A DNA stretch of 64,000 bases from Clostridium lundense DSM 17049 (GTDB lineage Bacteria > Bacillota > Clostridia > Clostridiales > Clostridiaceae). Below, in pieces: positions 50,742-60,191 of the stretch. Below the pieces are notes generated by a model, which saw nothing but the letters and a program-made list of their open reading frames with translations, had not been told where the DNA came from and ran no database searches. The stretch is from the NCBI RefSeq assembly GCF_000619945.1, contig NZ_JHVC01000008.1, positions 124,001 to 188,000 of the forward strand. The letters run 5' to 3'. How positions within the stretch are numbered: position 1 is the stretch's first letter; every line of letters starts with the position of its first letter. Both the position numbers and the translations under genes were made by a program.

Positions 50742-51267
50742 ATCCGAATCCCCCAACTTATGTAATTTAGATTATTGTTCATAACCTTACAATAAAACTT
50801 TATTTAACTAAATAAAATCTTTTTCATTTAATTAACTTAATTTTTTTCTATTTTATTATTTTTTTAAATCACATTTAATATTTCATTTAAAGGTTATGAT
50901 TATTATGTACTTGTTTCAATTTTCAACTAGTATATAACTTGTGATTTCCATTAACACAATTATTATACAATATTTTCTTTTATTTTTCTATATGATTTTT
51001 AATATATTTTATATTTATATTAAATTTTATATTATATTGTTTACAAATTGTCATTATTTTTATTTTTATATGTAGACAATTTGAAGGATTATATGATTAT
51101 CAAATTCATTTTACATTATTTTATAATTTTTAGCAAAACAATTTTTGTTATATATATGTTGAAATAGTAAAATATTTATATATTTTGCAAACTCAATTTA
51201 TTACAATAATATTGGAACAAAAATAGAGGCGCATTTTGTAAAAAAGCGCCTCTATTCTTTAAACAAC
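50742..51267. other. AT-rich intergenic region between flagellin and flgB
   Basis: About 500 bases of very AT-rich DNA. It holds the flagellin terminator (51222-51256) and must contain the promoter of the flgB operon, but I could not find a convincing -35/-10 pair. No ORF is supported. Confidence 0.5.
51222..51256 (-). terminator. flagellin gene terminator
   Basis: AATAGAGGCGC and GCGCCTCTATT form an 11-bp stem around an AT-rich loop, followed on the minus strand by TTTTTG. It isolates the highly expressed flagellin gene from the rod operon. Confidence 0.85.
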
Positions 51268-52143
51268 CTATCTACTTCTTACATTTTCTAATATTCTAAG
51301 CACATCTTGTGGAAATTTATTTGATTGAACCATCATAGCATTACCTGCTTCTATTAGTACTCCTGTTCTTGTAAATTGTATCATTTCTTCTGCTATATCC
51401 GCATCCCTAATTCTACTTTCGCACTTTTGAGTTGAAGCTTCAAATTCTCCTAAATTATCAAATGTACTTTCAAATTTATTTGAAAGAGCTCCATACTTAC
51501 TTCTTAAATCAATTATACTGTTAGACGCTGCATCAACTATTTCCAAAGCTTTACTTATATCCTCAGGTTTACTTAAATCCAATTCTTCCCTTAATTTCTT
51601 AAGACTTTTATCTGAATCAACACTATTATCTGGGTTAAGCACTCCAACTTTATCCAAAGATAAATCTTTAAATGTAATATTTATGGATTCCCCTGAATTA
51701 GCTCCTGATTGCATTGTTTTTTCATCTTCTACACTTAATAATTTTACTCCATTAAACTCTGTGTCTTTTACAATCTGATTGTATCCATCTAACATCTGAT
51801 TTATTTCACCTTTAATTTGTTCCTTATCTTCATCATTATTTGATCCACTTCCGGCCTGTACCACTAATTCTCTAACTCTATTTAAAATAGAACTTAAAGA
51901 ACTTAAGGATCCATCAGCAGTCTGCATCATACTAATGCCATCCTGAACATTTCTCTGTGACATCTGCATGCCCCTTATTTGAAGCCTCATTCTTTCGCTT
52001 TTGGCTATTGTATTTGGCCCCTCTGAAGCCTTTACCACTTTTTCTCCTGTAGATATATGAGATAAAGCTTTACTATTAGCCTTTAAAGTTTTGCTATACT
52101 CTCTGTATATATTAAGAGAGGATAAGTTATGATTTAATCTCAT
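51268..52143 (-). CDS. hag: flagellin
   Basis: About 291 aa. N-terminal domain (MRLNHNLSSLNIYREYSKTL, ISTGEKVVKASEGPNTIAKS) and C-terminal domain (SRIRDADIAEEMIQFTRTGV, NAMMVQSNKFPQDVLRILEN) with a short variable centre, as in small Gram-positive flagellins. The start at 52143 has GGAG eight bases upstream. A possible sigma-28 promoter lies at 52207-52234. Confidence 0.95.
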   Translation of the reverse strand: MRLNHNLSSLNIYREYSKTLKANSKALSHISTGEKVVKASEGPNTIAKSERMRLQIRGMQMSQRNVQDGISMMQTADGSLSSLSSILNRVRELVVQAGSGSNNDEDKEQIKGEINQMLDGYNQIVKDTEFNGVKLLSVEDEKTMQSGANSGESINITFKDLSLDKVGVLNPDNSVDSDKSLKKLREELDLSKPEDISKALEIVDAASNSIIDLRSKYGALSNKFESTFDNLGEFEASTQKCESRIRDADIAEEMIQFTRTGVLIEAGNAMMVQSNKFPQDVLRILENVRSR

Positions 52144-52206
52144 TTCAATCACTCCATAATATTTTTTCATATTTAATCATATAATTATATTAAATTTCAT
52201 ATTTAT

Positions 52207-52234
52207 ATATCGTATTTTTTCCAAAAAAACTTTA
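52207..52234 (-). promoter_or_regulatory. candidate sigma-28 promoter of flagellin
   Basis: Minus-strand TAAA (52231-52234) and ACGATAT (52207-52213) resemble the sigma-D pair TAAA-N15-CCGATAT, though the spacer is 17 here. It lies about 65 bases before the flagellin start. Confidence 0.45.
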
Positions 52235-52402
52235 TAATGAAATGAATAAACATTTAACCTCTCAATACGTATGCCTAATTATATTAGTAAAAAGAGGAAA
52301 TTAAATCTTCTTATAGAATAATTATAACGTACATGACTTGTTTTATATACAGCAATATATGAAACATTATACTATAGAGGAAATTTAAAGGAGCGTGAAA
52401 GA

Positions 52403-53269
52403 ATGGACACTATAATATTAACAGATTCAAGTTGTGATTTACCGTTAGAGTTTATTGAAGAAAATAAAATACCTTTCCTAGGTTTAACTTGCCATTTAAG
52501 TTATGGAGATTATACTGATGATTTTGGTAAAAGCCTACCTTATAAAAAATTTTACGATAGCGTTAGACAAGGAGAAATGCCTACCACTTCTCAAATAAAC
52601 ACTTATACATTTGAAGAAACTTTTAAAAAATATCTCAAAGACGGTAAAGCTATTATATATATAGGTATGTCTTCTGCCATGAGTGGTTGTATAAACAGTG
52701 CTATCATAGCAAAAAATACAATTTTGGATCAAATGCCTAATGCAGATATAACAATAATTGATAGCAAAAGCGCATCTATTGGAGAAGGTCTTTTAGTATA
52801 CAAAGCTATAGAAATGCTTAATAGTGGATGCTCTAAAGATGAAATTATAGATTGGTTAGAAAAAAACAAGTTAAGAGTACACCATTGGTTCCTTGTTGAT
52901 AACCTAATGCATTTAAAAAGGGGAGGAAGATTATCCTATACCGCTGCTGCAATAGGAACTATACTTAATATAAAACCAATTATTTTTATAAACAATAAAG
53001 GTGAATTAATTAATTCAATTAATTCAAGAGGAAGAAAAAAAGCTATAAAAAGTTTAATTAAACTTTTCCAAGATTATTCTTTAAATTCAGAAGATGTAAT
53101 AGGTATAAGCCACGCTGATTGTATTGAGGATGCATTATATTTAAAAGAATTATTAACCGAAGAGTTTAACGTAAAAAAAGTTATTATAAACTATGTTGGT
53201 CCAGTTATAGGAGCACATACAGGACCAGGAATGTTATCATTGTGCTTTTTTGGTAAGGAAAGGCCTTAA
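52403..53269 (+). CDS. DegV family fatty-acid-binding protein
   Basis: 288 aa. ILTDSSCDLPLEFIEENKIP, the lipid-pocket segment GMSSAMSGCINSA and the C-terminal GAHTGPGMLSLCF define DegV proteins, which present fatty acids to the FakA kinase. AAAGGAG precedes the ATG. It stands alone, divergent from flagellin. Confidence 0.95.
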   Translation: MDTIILTDSSCDLPLEFIEENKIPFLGLTCHLSYGDYTDDFGKSLPYKKFYDSVRQGEMPTTSQINTYTFEETFKKYLKDGKAIIYIGMSSAMSGCINSAIIAKNTILDQMPNADITIIDSKSASIGEGLLVYKAIEMLNSGCSKDEIIDWLEKNKLRVHHWFLVDNLMHLKRGGRLSYTAAAIGTILNIKPIIFINNKGELINSINSRGRKKAIKSLIKLFQDYSLNSEDVIGISHADCIEDALYLKELLTEEFNVKKVIINYVGPVIGAHTGPGMLSLCFFGKERP

Positions 53270-53374
53270 AAATTACTACGTAATTTTTAGAGTACAGAGG
53301 ATAGATCACAGCTAATGAAAATTTTTCTTCATTAGCATTAGAAAAAATTTCAAATCTAATTAGGTTGTGAGGAA

Positions 53375-53412
53375 GCATATATAGATTTGTGTAAATCAAA
53401 TCTATATATGCT
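53375..53412 (+). terminator. degV terminator
   Basis: GCATATATAGATTTG and CAAATCTATATATGC are exact 15-bp arms followed by TCTTTTT. A second hairpin (53419-53456; arms AAGTAGTAAATTTT and AAAATTTACTACTT) follows, ending in T-rich sequence and meeting the end of ssb on the other strand. Confidence 0.85.
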
Positions 53413-53464
53413 CTTTTTAAGTAGTAAATTTTCAATAAAAACAAAATTTACTACTTATTTTTAT

Positions 53465-53806
53465 TTAATTTGCTTCCTCTTTTGCTTTTCCATAATCTAT
53501 GAATTGTATTTCTTCAGCAATTATTTGAGTAGCATATCTTTTATCACCATTATTATTAGTATAGGACCTTACATTAATTCTTCCTGAAATGCTTACAAGC
53601 TTTCCTTTTGTTAAATAAGGAGCTATACTCTCTGCTGATTTTCTCCAATAAGCTACTGGAACAAAGTCAGCTTCTCTTTCTCCCTTGTTGTTTATAAATG
53701 GTCTTTGTACTGCCAAGGTAAAAATTAATAAAGGAGTACCTTCTTCACCCACATGTTTTAATTCACAATCCTTTGTTAATCTCCCAATAAGTAAAACCTT
53801 ATTCAT
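53465..53806 (-). CDS. ssb: short single-stranded DNA-binding protein
   Basis: About 113 aa OB-fold (MNKVLLIGRLTKDCELKHVG, FVPVAYWRKSAESIAPYLTK, GRINVRSYTNNNGDKRYATQ). It lacks the acidic DDDIPF-type tail that recruits repair partners, so it is probably an accessory paralogue of the main Ssb. The start at 53806 has AGAGGTGG four bases upstream. Confidence 0.85.
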   Translation of the reverse strand: MNKVLLIGRLTKDCELKHVGEEGTPLLIFTLAVQRPFINNKGEREADFVPVAYWRKSAESIAPYLTKGKLVSISGRINVRSYTNNNGDKRYATQIIAEEIQFIDYGKAKEEAN

Positions 53807-53874
53807 TTTTCCACCTCTAAACATATTTTTCTATGATTATACCCATAAGTTCCATTTATAAACATAAAGTTTCA

Positions 53875-54378
53875 TTATTTTTTGTATTGCTCAGAGAGTT
53901 CTACGTAATGTTCTGCACTTTTTCTTATATTTATTTTTTCTTCTTCTGTAAGTTCTCTAATAATCCTTGCAGGCGATCCCATACATAATACTCCTGATGG
54001 TATTTCTTTTCCTTCTGTAACCAGACTACCAGCACCTATTATACTTTCTGCTCCTATTTTAGCATTATTTAGTATTATACTTCCCATTCCTATTAAAGCA
54101 GAATTCTTAATAACGCAACCATGTAAAATTACTCCATGGCCAACAGTTACATTATCTCCAATAATTAATGGTGCTGTACTATCTACATGAAGAGTACAAT
54201 TATCCTGTATATTAGTATTTTTACCTATAACAACATTGTTTGTATCCCCTCTTATAACAGTGCCAAACCATACGTTTGACTTTTCTCCTATAACTATATC
54301 TCCTACTACATCAGCACTATGGGCTATAAAGCAACTGTTATGTATTTTAGGCTCTTTATTATTAAAACTATCTATCAT
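53875..54378 (-). CDS. gamma-class carbonic anhydrase-like protein
   Basis: 167 aa left-handed beta helix (VVGDIVIGEKSNVWFGTVIR). Metal-binding His are seen in NCTLHVD and in GHGVILHG. Members include YrdA/PaaY-type enzymes; activity here is presumed. Monocistronic, convergent with nothing. Confidence 0.85.
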   Translation of the reverse strand: MIDSFNNKEPKIHNSCFIAHSADVVGDIVIGEKSNVWFGTVIRGDTNNVVIGKNTNIQDNCTLHVDSTAPLIIGDNVTVGHGVILHGCVIKNSALIGMGSIILNNAKIGAESIIGAGSLVTEGKEIPSGVLCMGSPARIIRELTEEEKINIRKSAEHYVELSEQYKK

Positions 54379-54491
54379 ATTATATTACTCCTCTCTATGT
54401 ATTTTTTAATAAAAAGTTATACCTATATTTTATCATAAATACATATTACTTTATTATATTAAAACACTAACTTGGTAATTTACTGAAAATT

Positions 54492-54520
54492 TTGACAAAA
54501 TTTTAAAATTTGAATATAAT
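54492..54520 (+). promoter_or_regulatory. consensus sigma-A promoter of the formate/nitrite transporter
   Basis: TTGACA (54492-54497), 17-base spacer, TATAAT (54515-54520): a perfect match. The transcript leader is about 65 bases. Confidence 0.85.
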
Positions 54521-54593
54521 AGAAATAAATATGTACTATATTATATTCTTACTATTATTAATATCATAAATTTGTAAAAAAGGGGAGTAAAAA

Positions 54594-55463
54594 ATGGAAA
54601 AAGGTATGTTAAAACCAAACGAACTTTGCGATGTAGGAATAAATGCCGCTATAGGTAAAGCTAAATTAACATCAACTCAAGTAATTCTACTTGGAATCCT
54701 GGCCGGAGCTTTTATTGCATTAGGTGGCTTTTCATCCACTGTAGCGTCTCATGCCATCTCAAATTTTTCTCTATCTAAGTTTGTAGCTGGAGCAGTGTTT
54801 CCTGTAGGATTAATGTTAGTTATTATTTGTGGTGCAGAATTATTCACCGGAAATTGTTTGATGATTACAGGAGTTTTAGATAAAAAACTAAAAACTAATG
54901 ATATGATAAAAAATTGGATACTTGTTTATTTTTCAAACTTCTTAGGTGCAATGCTAATTGTTTTATTATTATATTTTAGTGGATCAATAGGATTAAACTC
55001 TGGAAAACTTGGAGGAGCTGTTATTAAAACTGCATACGCCAAATGTACCCTTACTGCATCAAAAGCCTTTTGCAGTGGTATATTATGCAATATAATTGTA
55101 TGCTTAGCAGTTTGGGGATCCTATGCTGCAAAAGATGTAGTAGGAAAGATATCAATAATTTGGTTTCCAATAATGGCATTTGTTGTTGCTGGTTTTGAAC
55201 ACAGCGTTGCTAATATGTATTTTTTATTTATAGGACTATTTTCAAAAACTAATTCAATTTTCTCAAAAGCCTCTATGTTATCTTATGAAGAACTCTCAAA
55301 AATAAATATGTCAAATATATTACATAATCTAACCTGGGTAACTTTAGGCAATATAGTTGGAGGAGCATTATTTGTTGGCGCAGCTTATTGGATGGTATAC
55401 AGGAAAAATACAACTAATAATATATCTTATAACAAAACAGTTGTTAACATAAAAGAGGGCTAG
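54594..55463 (+). CDS. formate/nitrite transporter (FNT) family channel
   Basis: 289 aa with six helices. The FNT motifs GAFIALGGFSS, ICGAELFTGNCLM and the central His segment VAGFEHSVANMYF are present. It moves formate, nitrite or hydrosulfide; which one cannot be told. AAGGGGAG is the ribosome binding site. Confidence 0.9.
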   Translation: MEKGMLKPNELCDVGINAAIGKAKLTSTQVILLGILAGAFIALGGFSSTVASHAISNFSLSKFVAGAVFPVGLMLVIICGAELFTGNCLMITGVLDKKLKTNDMIKNWILVYFSNFLGAMLIVLLLYFSGSIGLNSGKLGGAVIKTAYAKCTLTASKAFCSGILCNIIVCLAVWGSYAAKDVVGKISIIWFPIMAFVVAGFEHSVANMYFLFIGLFSKTNSIFSKASMLSYEELSKINMSNILHNLTWVTLGNIVGGALFVGAAYWMVYRKNTTNNISYNKTVVNIKEG

Positions 55464-55493
55464 TAATTATACTAGTCCTCTTTTATGTTAACA
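55441..55493 (+). terminator. terminator of the FNT gene
   Basis: TTGTTAACATAAAAGAGG and its complement CCTCTTTTATGTTAACAA flank a small CTAGT/ACTAG inner stem. The left arm overlaps the last codons and stop. Confidence 0.85.
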
Positions 55494-55614
55494 ATTATAA
55501 TAGGGGCTTTTATCAAGAGTCACTTACATTCGAATTATTGACATATTTTTTTAAAAATATACATCTACAATAAAAATTATTTTCTATTTGTTAACTAAAT
55601 TTATATTTCACTTT

Positions 55615-55749
55615 TTACTCTATTGGTTCTCCCTTAAAGTTTTCATAACTCGGAGGATTCTTTTTACTGCTTTTAGGTCTTCTTTCTTCAGGTCTAACTC
55701 CATCATTTTTCCCTGCCTTTTGATGTTTATCTCCTCTAAATGATTTCAT
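55615..55749 (-). CDS. small charged proline-containing protein (44 aa)
   Basis: Too short for long-ORF searches. ATG at 55749 follows GGGG by seven bases. The product is MKSFRGDKHQKAGK then a region with DGVRPEERRPKSS and NPPSYENF, ending GEPIE. It is highly hydrophilic, with no membrane segment. The family is not recognised, but coding style and ribosome binding site support a real gene. Confidence 0.55.
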   Translation of the reverse strand: MKSFRGDKHQKAGKNDGVRPEERRPKSSKKNPPSYENFKGEPIE

Positions 55750-55923
55750 CTAAATTCCCCTGCCTTTATAAAAATAATTTATGATTTATTGCACTAAAGC
55801 TATGCTAAAATCATATTATTATTTTTCCATAGACTTAAATTATTATTCAATGTAAAAAGATTGAAAGTAACTTTTTCAAATTATAAACACTAAATTACAT
55901 ATAGAAAACAATGTGATTTCCCG
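55750..55923. other. gene-free gap before the ABC operon end
   Basis: AT-rich; no ORF or clear hairpin seen. Confidence 0.5.
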
Positions 55924-56607
55924 CTAAACATCTAGACTCATAATAAACTTATAATGAATATAATATGCTATAAGGATGAATATTATAGAACATGTTAAAG
56001 CAATGTTAGGTGCATTTATTTTTACATAAACATCCCCTATTAATCCACGCCAAAATACAAAAAATGCTATAGTCCACATAACCTTAAATATTAACTTTCC
56101 TATTTCACTTGGTATAACCTTAATAAATAAAATTTGCACCATAACAATACAAGTATAAAATAAATTGTAAATAATGCTATTTATAAAGTTTACTTTTAAA
56201 AAAGAAATAAAATTTCTTTCCATAACAAGTCCTAAATATCCAAATACTTCATAATCTATTAGAGTGAACATTATAATTGTAGATACGGCAACAGAAATAC
56301 CTATCATTAAATTAACTATTAATACCTTATTTCTAAAATACTCCTTTCTAGGATAGCTTAAATTTATAAAACAGCTTAATTCTCTTTTTAATCCTTCTGT
56401 ATCATAGGATCTAGGTACCAAAATGCACAAAAGCACTAAAAAACCCCCAATATTCATGCCTTTATATGACTTGCTAATATCGTAAGGCAACCATAAAGAT
56501 ACAATTACTCCTGTTAAAATACTAAATAAAAAAACTGCTACTAAAAAACCTTCTGAAAAATATCTATTAAATTGAACATTAAGTCTTTTCCTATTTATTA
56601 ATTTCAT
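55924..56607 (-). CDS. ABC-2-like permease subunit
   Basis: 227 aa with six likely helices (FLVAVFLFSILTGVIVSLWL; IYNLFYTCIVMVQILFIKVI). It follows the ABC ATPase gene and shares the motif of a charged SYPRKEYF turn with the other membrane genes nearby (LGCTRKKYY, LGYRRKEIY), suggesting one family. Last gene of a GntR-permease-ATPase-permease operon. Confidence 0.75.
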   Translation of the reverse strand: MKLINRKRLNVQFNRYFSEGFLVAVFLFSILTGVIVSLWLPYDISKSYKGMNIGGFLVLLCILVPRSYDTEGLKRELSCFINLSYPRKEYFRNKVLIVNLMIGISVAVSTIIMFTLIDYEVFGYLGLVMERNFISFLKVNFINSIIYNLFYTCIVMVQILFIKVIPSEIGKLIFKVMWTIAFFVFWRGLIGDVYVKINAPNIALTCSIIFILIAYYIHYKFIMSLDV

Positions 56608-56643
56608 TTACATCCCACCTAATCCTTCACTTGAAGCTAATAA

Positions 56644-57510
56644 TTACTTGATAGTTAAACTTACAAATAATTTCTGAATAGGCATAGTTTCTACTTGAAA
56701 ATTCAATTCTTCTAACGCTTCTTTTTCTTCATCAGATAAGTATTGAAATATTTCAAGGTTTCCTATCTCTCCATGAAATTCTTTGTTTAAAACATTGAAT
56801 TTTTCTTCAATACCCTGCAGCTTTCCTTTTTCTCCTCTTATGTAAAAAGCTTTTTCTTTCAAATTATCGACGTCATCGCATAAAAGCAATTTGCCTTTAT
56901 GTATGATAATTATACTTTCAAAAAGCCTGCTTACCTCTTCTAAATAGTGAGTAGAAAATATTATACATCTAGGATATCTATCATAGTCTTCTAAAAGTGC
57001 CCTGTAAAATATTTCTCTTCCCACTGGGTCAAGTCCTGAATATGGTTCATCAAACATTGTTAAAGGAGCCCGACTAGCAAGTCCTACTATTATATTTACC
57101 ATAGACTTCATTCCCTTGGAAAGATCTCCGTAACTTTTGTCCACATCTAAATTAAATTTTTCTATGAGCTGTTCTTTAAATCCCTCATCCCAATTTGGAT
57201 AAAATATTTTTGCTATATCAAAGATTTCCTTACAATTCATATTAGGCATGAAATTATTTCCATCACTTACAAAACAAATTTTTGATAAAATTTTTTCATT
57301 TTCAAAAGGATCTTCTCCAAAAACTTCTACTGTTCCTGAACTTTTTATATAATGACAAGCTATTATCTTTAATAAAGTTGTCTTTCCCGCTCCATTTCTT
57401 CCTGCTAAGCCATAGATTTTATTATCTTCTATATCTAAAGATAAATCATTCAATACTTTTTTATTATTAAATACTTTATATAACTCTTTTATACTTACTG
57501 CTAAATCCAT
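56644..57510 (-). CDS. ABC transporter ATPase
   Basis: 288 aa. Walker A GLAGRNGAGKTTLLKI, signature GDLSKGMKSMVNI, Walker B APLTMFDEPYSGLDP. YtrB-type exporter ATPase, probably drug or envelope-stress related. The gene lies between two permease genes downstream of a GntR regulator. Confidence 0.95.
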   Translation of the reverse strand: MDLAVSIKELYKVFNNKKVLNDLSLDIEDNKIYGLAGRNGAGKTTLLKIIACHYIKSSGTVEVFGEDPFENEKILSKICFVSDGNNFMPNMNCKEIFDIAKIFYPNWDEGFKEQLIEKFNLDVDKSYGDLSKGMKSMVNIIVGLASRAPLTMFDEPYSGLDPVGREIFYRALLEDYDRYPRCIIFSTHYLEEVSRLFESIIIIHKGKLLLCDDVDNLKEKAFYIRGEKGKLQGIEEKFNVLNKEFHGEIGNLEIFQYLSDEEKEALEELNFQVETMPIQKLFVSLTIK

Positions 57511-57527
57511 AAATTTTCCTCCAATAA

Positions 57528-58115
57528 TTATATTTCTGTAGTTTTTAAAGCAACAGTGGCCATAAACATATTAAAACAAGTAGAAGCTAAGCATCCCCAA
57601 AAATATGGAACAAACTCTTTTACAATCCACTCCGTATTCCAAAACATAATAGGTCCTAATAAAATAAATCTAAGATATAGTACAAAATAAAAAAATAGCA
57701 CCCCAAATTCTATAGCTACATATTGGCTTATAGATAAGACTTCAATAAATATTTCTATACTACTAAATAAAATATAGAAAACAAAATAGAATAAAAATAT
57801 TATAATAATATTTTTACTGCTACTAATTCCTTCTCCAATCAAATTCAATATAGTACATACTATAGAAAGAAATAAAGAATTAGTAAGAGAGGTTTTTATT
57901 GTATTTATATAATATTTTTTTCTTGTACACCCCAGAGAAATAAACATTTTAAAATTCTTACTTCCAAATCTATCAAGAACTTTTAAAGTTGCCATAGCCA
58001 TAATTAATTTGGCACTAAAAAAACCTGTTATTGGCAAAATAATTGCTGCAACTACTAACCATAAAAAGAAAAATCTATCTCCCCTCAAATACACTTTTAA
58101 AACGCTTCTATTCAC
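57528..58115 (-). CDS. membrane protein, permease-like
   Basis: About 195 aa, about five helices, with the family turn LGCTRKKYYINTIKTS. The preferred start is GTG at 58115 with GGGGGG six bases upstream; ATG at 58121 abuts that site. It overlaps the end of gntR, so the two are co-translated. Probable transporter subunit. Confidence 0.7.
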   Translation of the reverse strand: MNRSVLKVYLRGDRFFFLWLVVAAIILPITGFFSAKLIMAMATLKVLDRFGSKNFKMFISLGCTRKKYYINTIKTSLTNSLFLSIVCTILNLIGEGISSSKNIIIIFLFYFVFYILFSSIEIFIEVLSISQYVAIEFGVLFFYFVLYLRFILLGPIMFWNTEWIVKEFVPYFWGCLASTCFNMFMATVALKTTEI

Positions 58116-58485
58116 TACCATCCCCCCTATGGTTTTTAATCATGTCTATAATTTCTTCTTTTGTTATATCAACTTTCTCTCCTTCTTTAATAGTTTTCAA
58201 AACAAATTCCTTAAAAAAACTTTTTCTTCTCTTTTCTTTTATATATTCCTTAGCCCCTGATTTAACAAACATACCTATTCCTCTTTTTTTATACAATATA
58301 TCTTCCTCTGCTAAAATGTTTATACCTTTTCTGGAGGTAGCAGGATTAATACCATATACCTCAGAAAATTGATTTGTAGACATGACCTGCTCCTCCTCCT
58401 TTAAAAACCCATTTAATATATCATCCTCAATACCTTGAGCTACTTGTAAATATATAGGCTTAGAGTCATCTAGTATTAATTTCAA
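58108..58485 (-). CDS. GntR-family regulator, YtrA type
   Basis: 125 aa. Winged helix-turn-helix (PIYLQVAQGIEDDILNGFLK, YGINPATSRKGINILAEEDI) with a short tail, the YtrA subfamily that represses its own ABC operon. It starts the four-gene unit. Palindromic ATACCTCAGGGGTA-like and GGATGGTATATCCATCC-like sequence at about 58520-58558 upstream could be its operator. Confidence 0.9.
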   Translation of the reverse strand: MKLILDDSKPIYLQVAQGIEDDILNGFLKEEEQVMSTNQFSEVYGINPATSRKGINILAEEDILYKKRGIGMFVKSGAKEYIKEKRRKSFFKEFVLKTIKEGEKVDITKEEIIDMIKNHRGDGSE

Positions 58486-58535
58486 GTTTTTTTCACCTCT
58501 TTATGTATCCTTAAAACTTTATACCTCAGGGGTAA

Positions 58536-58560
58536 TAGGATGGATATACCATCCATCCCA
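58536..58560. promoter_or_regulatory. candidate GntR operator palindrome
   Basis: Between gntR and the divergent-side neighbour, GGATGGATATACCATCCATC contains inverted GGATGG/CCATCC halves. Autorepression by YtrA-type regulators makes this a likely binding site; position is by eye. Confidence 0.45.
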
Positions 58561-58574
58561 CAGTTTTAACAAAT

Positions 58575-59279
58575 TTAATATTCTAAAGCTTGTTCTTCTT
58601 TCCCTTCTTTTTTGCAAATTGTCATAGCAAAAGCATATACATAAAACAATGCACATGTGTTTATAAAATCAACAAATATCTCGCCTATAGGACTAGTTTT
58701 CATACTTATAGTTATTACTGAAGCTATACCTAGTATAATACATATCATAATGGATAATAATATTATTTCTCCAGAATATTTTTTACCAACTGATATTCCT
58801 TTTTTAAAAGCTTCAACTGGACTTGAATTGTTATACACCAAATATGCCTCACATGGTGTAAATATCACACTAAGATATATCATTAAAATAAATGCAATTG
58901 GCATTATTATATGGAAGAAACCTAGTAGCATTACTCCTAACATGACACCAGATAGAATTATATTTAATCCTAAATATTTTAAATAAATACCTAAACTTTC
59001 TTTAAAACTTTCTATATAATTTATAATTTCACCATTTATTAATTTCTTTATAACTACAGTTAAAAATGAGTAAAATAATGAACCTACAAATAAAATAAAT
59101 AGAATTGATATTAAGTTATTTTCTACCGCTTGCTTAAAAGTTGAAAATTTTCCTTCAAAAAAACCATATTCAACGAACTTGAAATTAAAGCTAGTATTTT
59201 GAAACAGTACATACACCAAAATAAATGGCAGTATCAATTTAAATCCTTTCATATACTTATCCCAAACTTCCTTATACAT
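58575..59279 (-). CDS. integral membrane protein (234 aa)
   Basis: Six likely helices (LILPFILVYVLFQ; NLISILFILFVGSLFYSFLT; MPIAFILMIYLSVIFTPCEA). The pattern recalls a family of clostridial glycerophosphodiester-like or DUF975-like membrane proteins, but I cannot name it. Monocistronic. Confidence 0.65.
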   Translation of the reverse strand: MYKEVWDKYMKGFKLILPFILVYVLFQNTSFNFKFVEYGFFEGKFSTFKQAVENNLISILFILFVGSLFYSFLTVVIKKLINGEIINYIESFKESLGIYLKYLGLNIILSGVMLGVMLLGFFHIIMPIAFILMIYLSVIFTPCEAYLVYNNSSPVEAFKKGISVGKKYSGEIILLSIMICIILGIASVITISMKTSPIGEIFVDFINTCALFYVYAFAMTICKKEGKEEQALEY

Positions 59280-59348
59280 AAAATTTCCCTCCTGAAAATT
59301 TTTAATTAAAAACTTACAAAATTAGTAAGTATTGATTTTTTCAACTTT

Positions 59349-60146
59349 TTAAATACCCTTTGTTGCCAAGTACACTCTTATAAAGTACAAAATAAGTAAA
59401 TGTGCTGGATAAAAAATATAAAAGAAGTATTTTATATCTAATCCCCTTTTTCCGTTATAAAAATAAATTGGAATTAGCGAAAGATACACAATACCAAAAC
59501 TTGCTGGTACCTCATATAAAAATACAATAACTCCTGATAATATTTGTAATATCCTTTTTTCCCTAAATATATAAAAAAGAGCTATGCAGAGTATACCGAA
59601 ATATTTAAAATCACATTTTATAAACTTGGCTATTGCTCCAAATACTACTATAGTCCCTACAATAGCAAGTACAGTTGCTACTTTGTTCATTTTTTTATTT
59701 TGAATAAATTCAATTAGATACATTACACATATTCCTAAAAATAATGTAAAAAATACATTGTTTAATCGTGAGACTGGTATAAATACTTTATTACCAAATG
59801 CCAAATTGAATGGTATTTCAGAAATCAGTGCAAATATAAAAATTCTTAATGCATATTTCTTTTTATTGCTTGTATGAACATATCCTTCAACAAGCAAAAA
59901 ACAAAATATAGGAAAAGCTATACGACCTATAGCCCTCATCATCATAAAAACAATATATAATTTAGAACTATAATCCATGTTCATATTCCCATGATAGGGT
60001 ATTAACTTATAATATATACCCATTAAAATTAATACTCCCCCAATGTGATCAATTAACATAGAAATAACCGCCATAATTTTTAATGTACTACCTGACATTC
60101 CCCTTTTTCCTGCCAGTTCTCTTTTTTCAGTTACAGACATATTCAC
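59349..60146 (-). CDS. TraX family protein
   Basis: About 265 aa, nine or so helices. STLKIMAVISMLIDHIGGVL, MRAIGRIAFPIFCFLLVEGY and NLAFGN are TraX-family signatures. TraX acetylates pilin in F plasmids; chromosomal Bacillota copies are of unknown role. The start is GTG at 60146, with GAGGAG eight bases upstream; ATG at 60140 is an alternative. Confidence 0.85.
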   Translation of the reverse strand: MNMSVTEKRELAGKRGMSGSTLKIMAVISMLIDHIGGVLILMGIYYKLIPYHGNMNMDYSSKLYIVFMMMRAIGRIAFPIFCFLLVEGYVHTSNKKKYALRIFIFALISEIPFNLAFGNKVFIPVSRLNNVFFTLFLGICVMYLIEFIQNKKMNKVATVLAIVGTIVVFGAIAKFIKCDFKYFGILCIALFYIFREKRILQILSGVIVFLYEVPASFGIVYLSLIPIYFYNGKRGLDIKYFFYIFYPAHLLILYFIRVYLATKGI

Positions 60147-60191
60147 TTTTACCACTCCTCTAAAATAATATATCCAAAATAGAATTTATCC

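Noticed and set aside
52171..52402. Promoter of degV
   Set aside because: Several TATAAT-like words occur but none has a partner at suitable distance, so no promoter is claimed.
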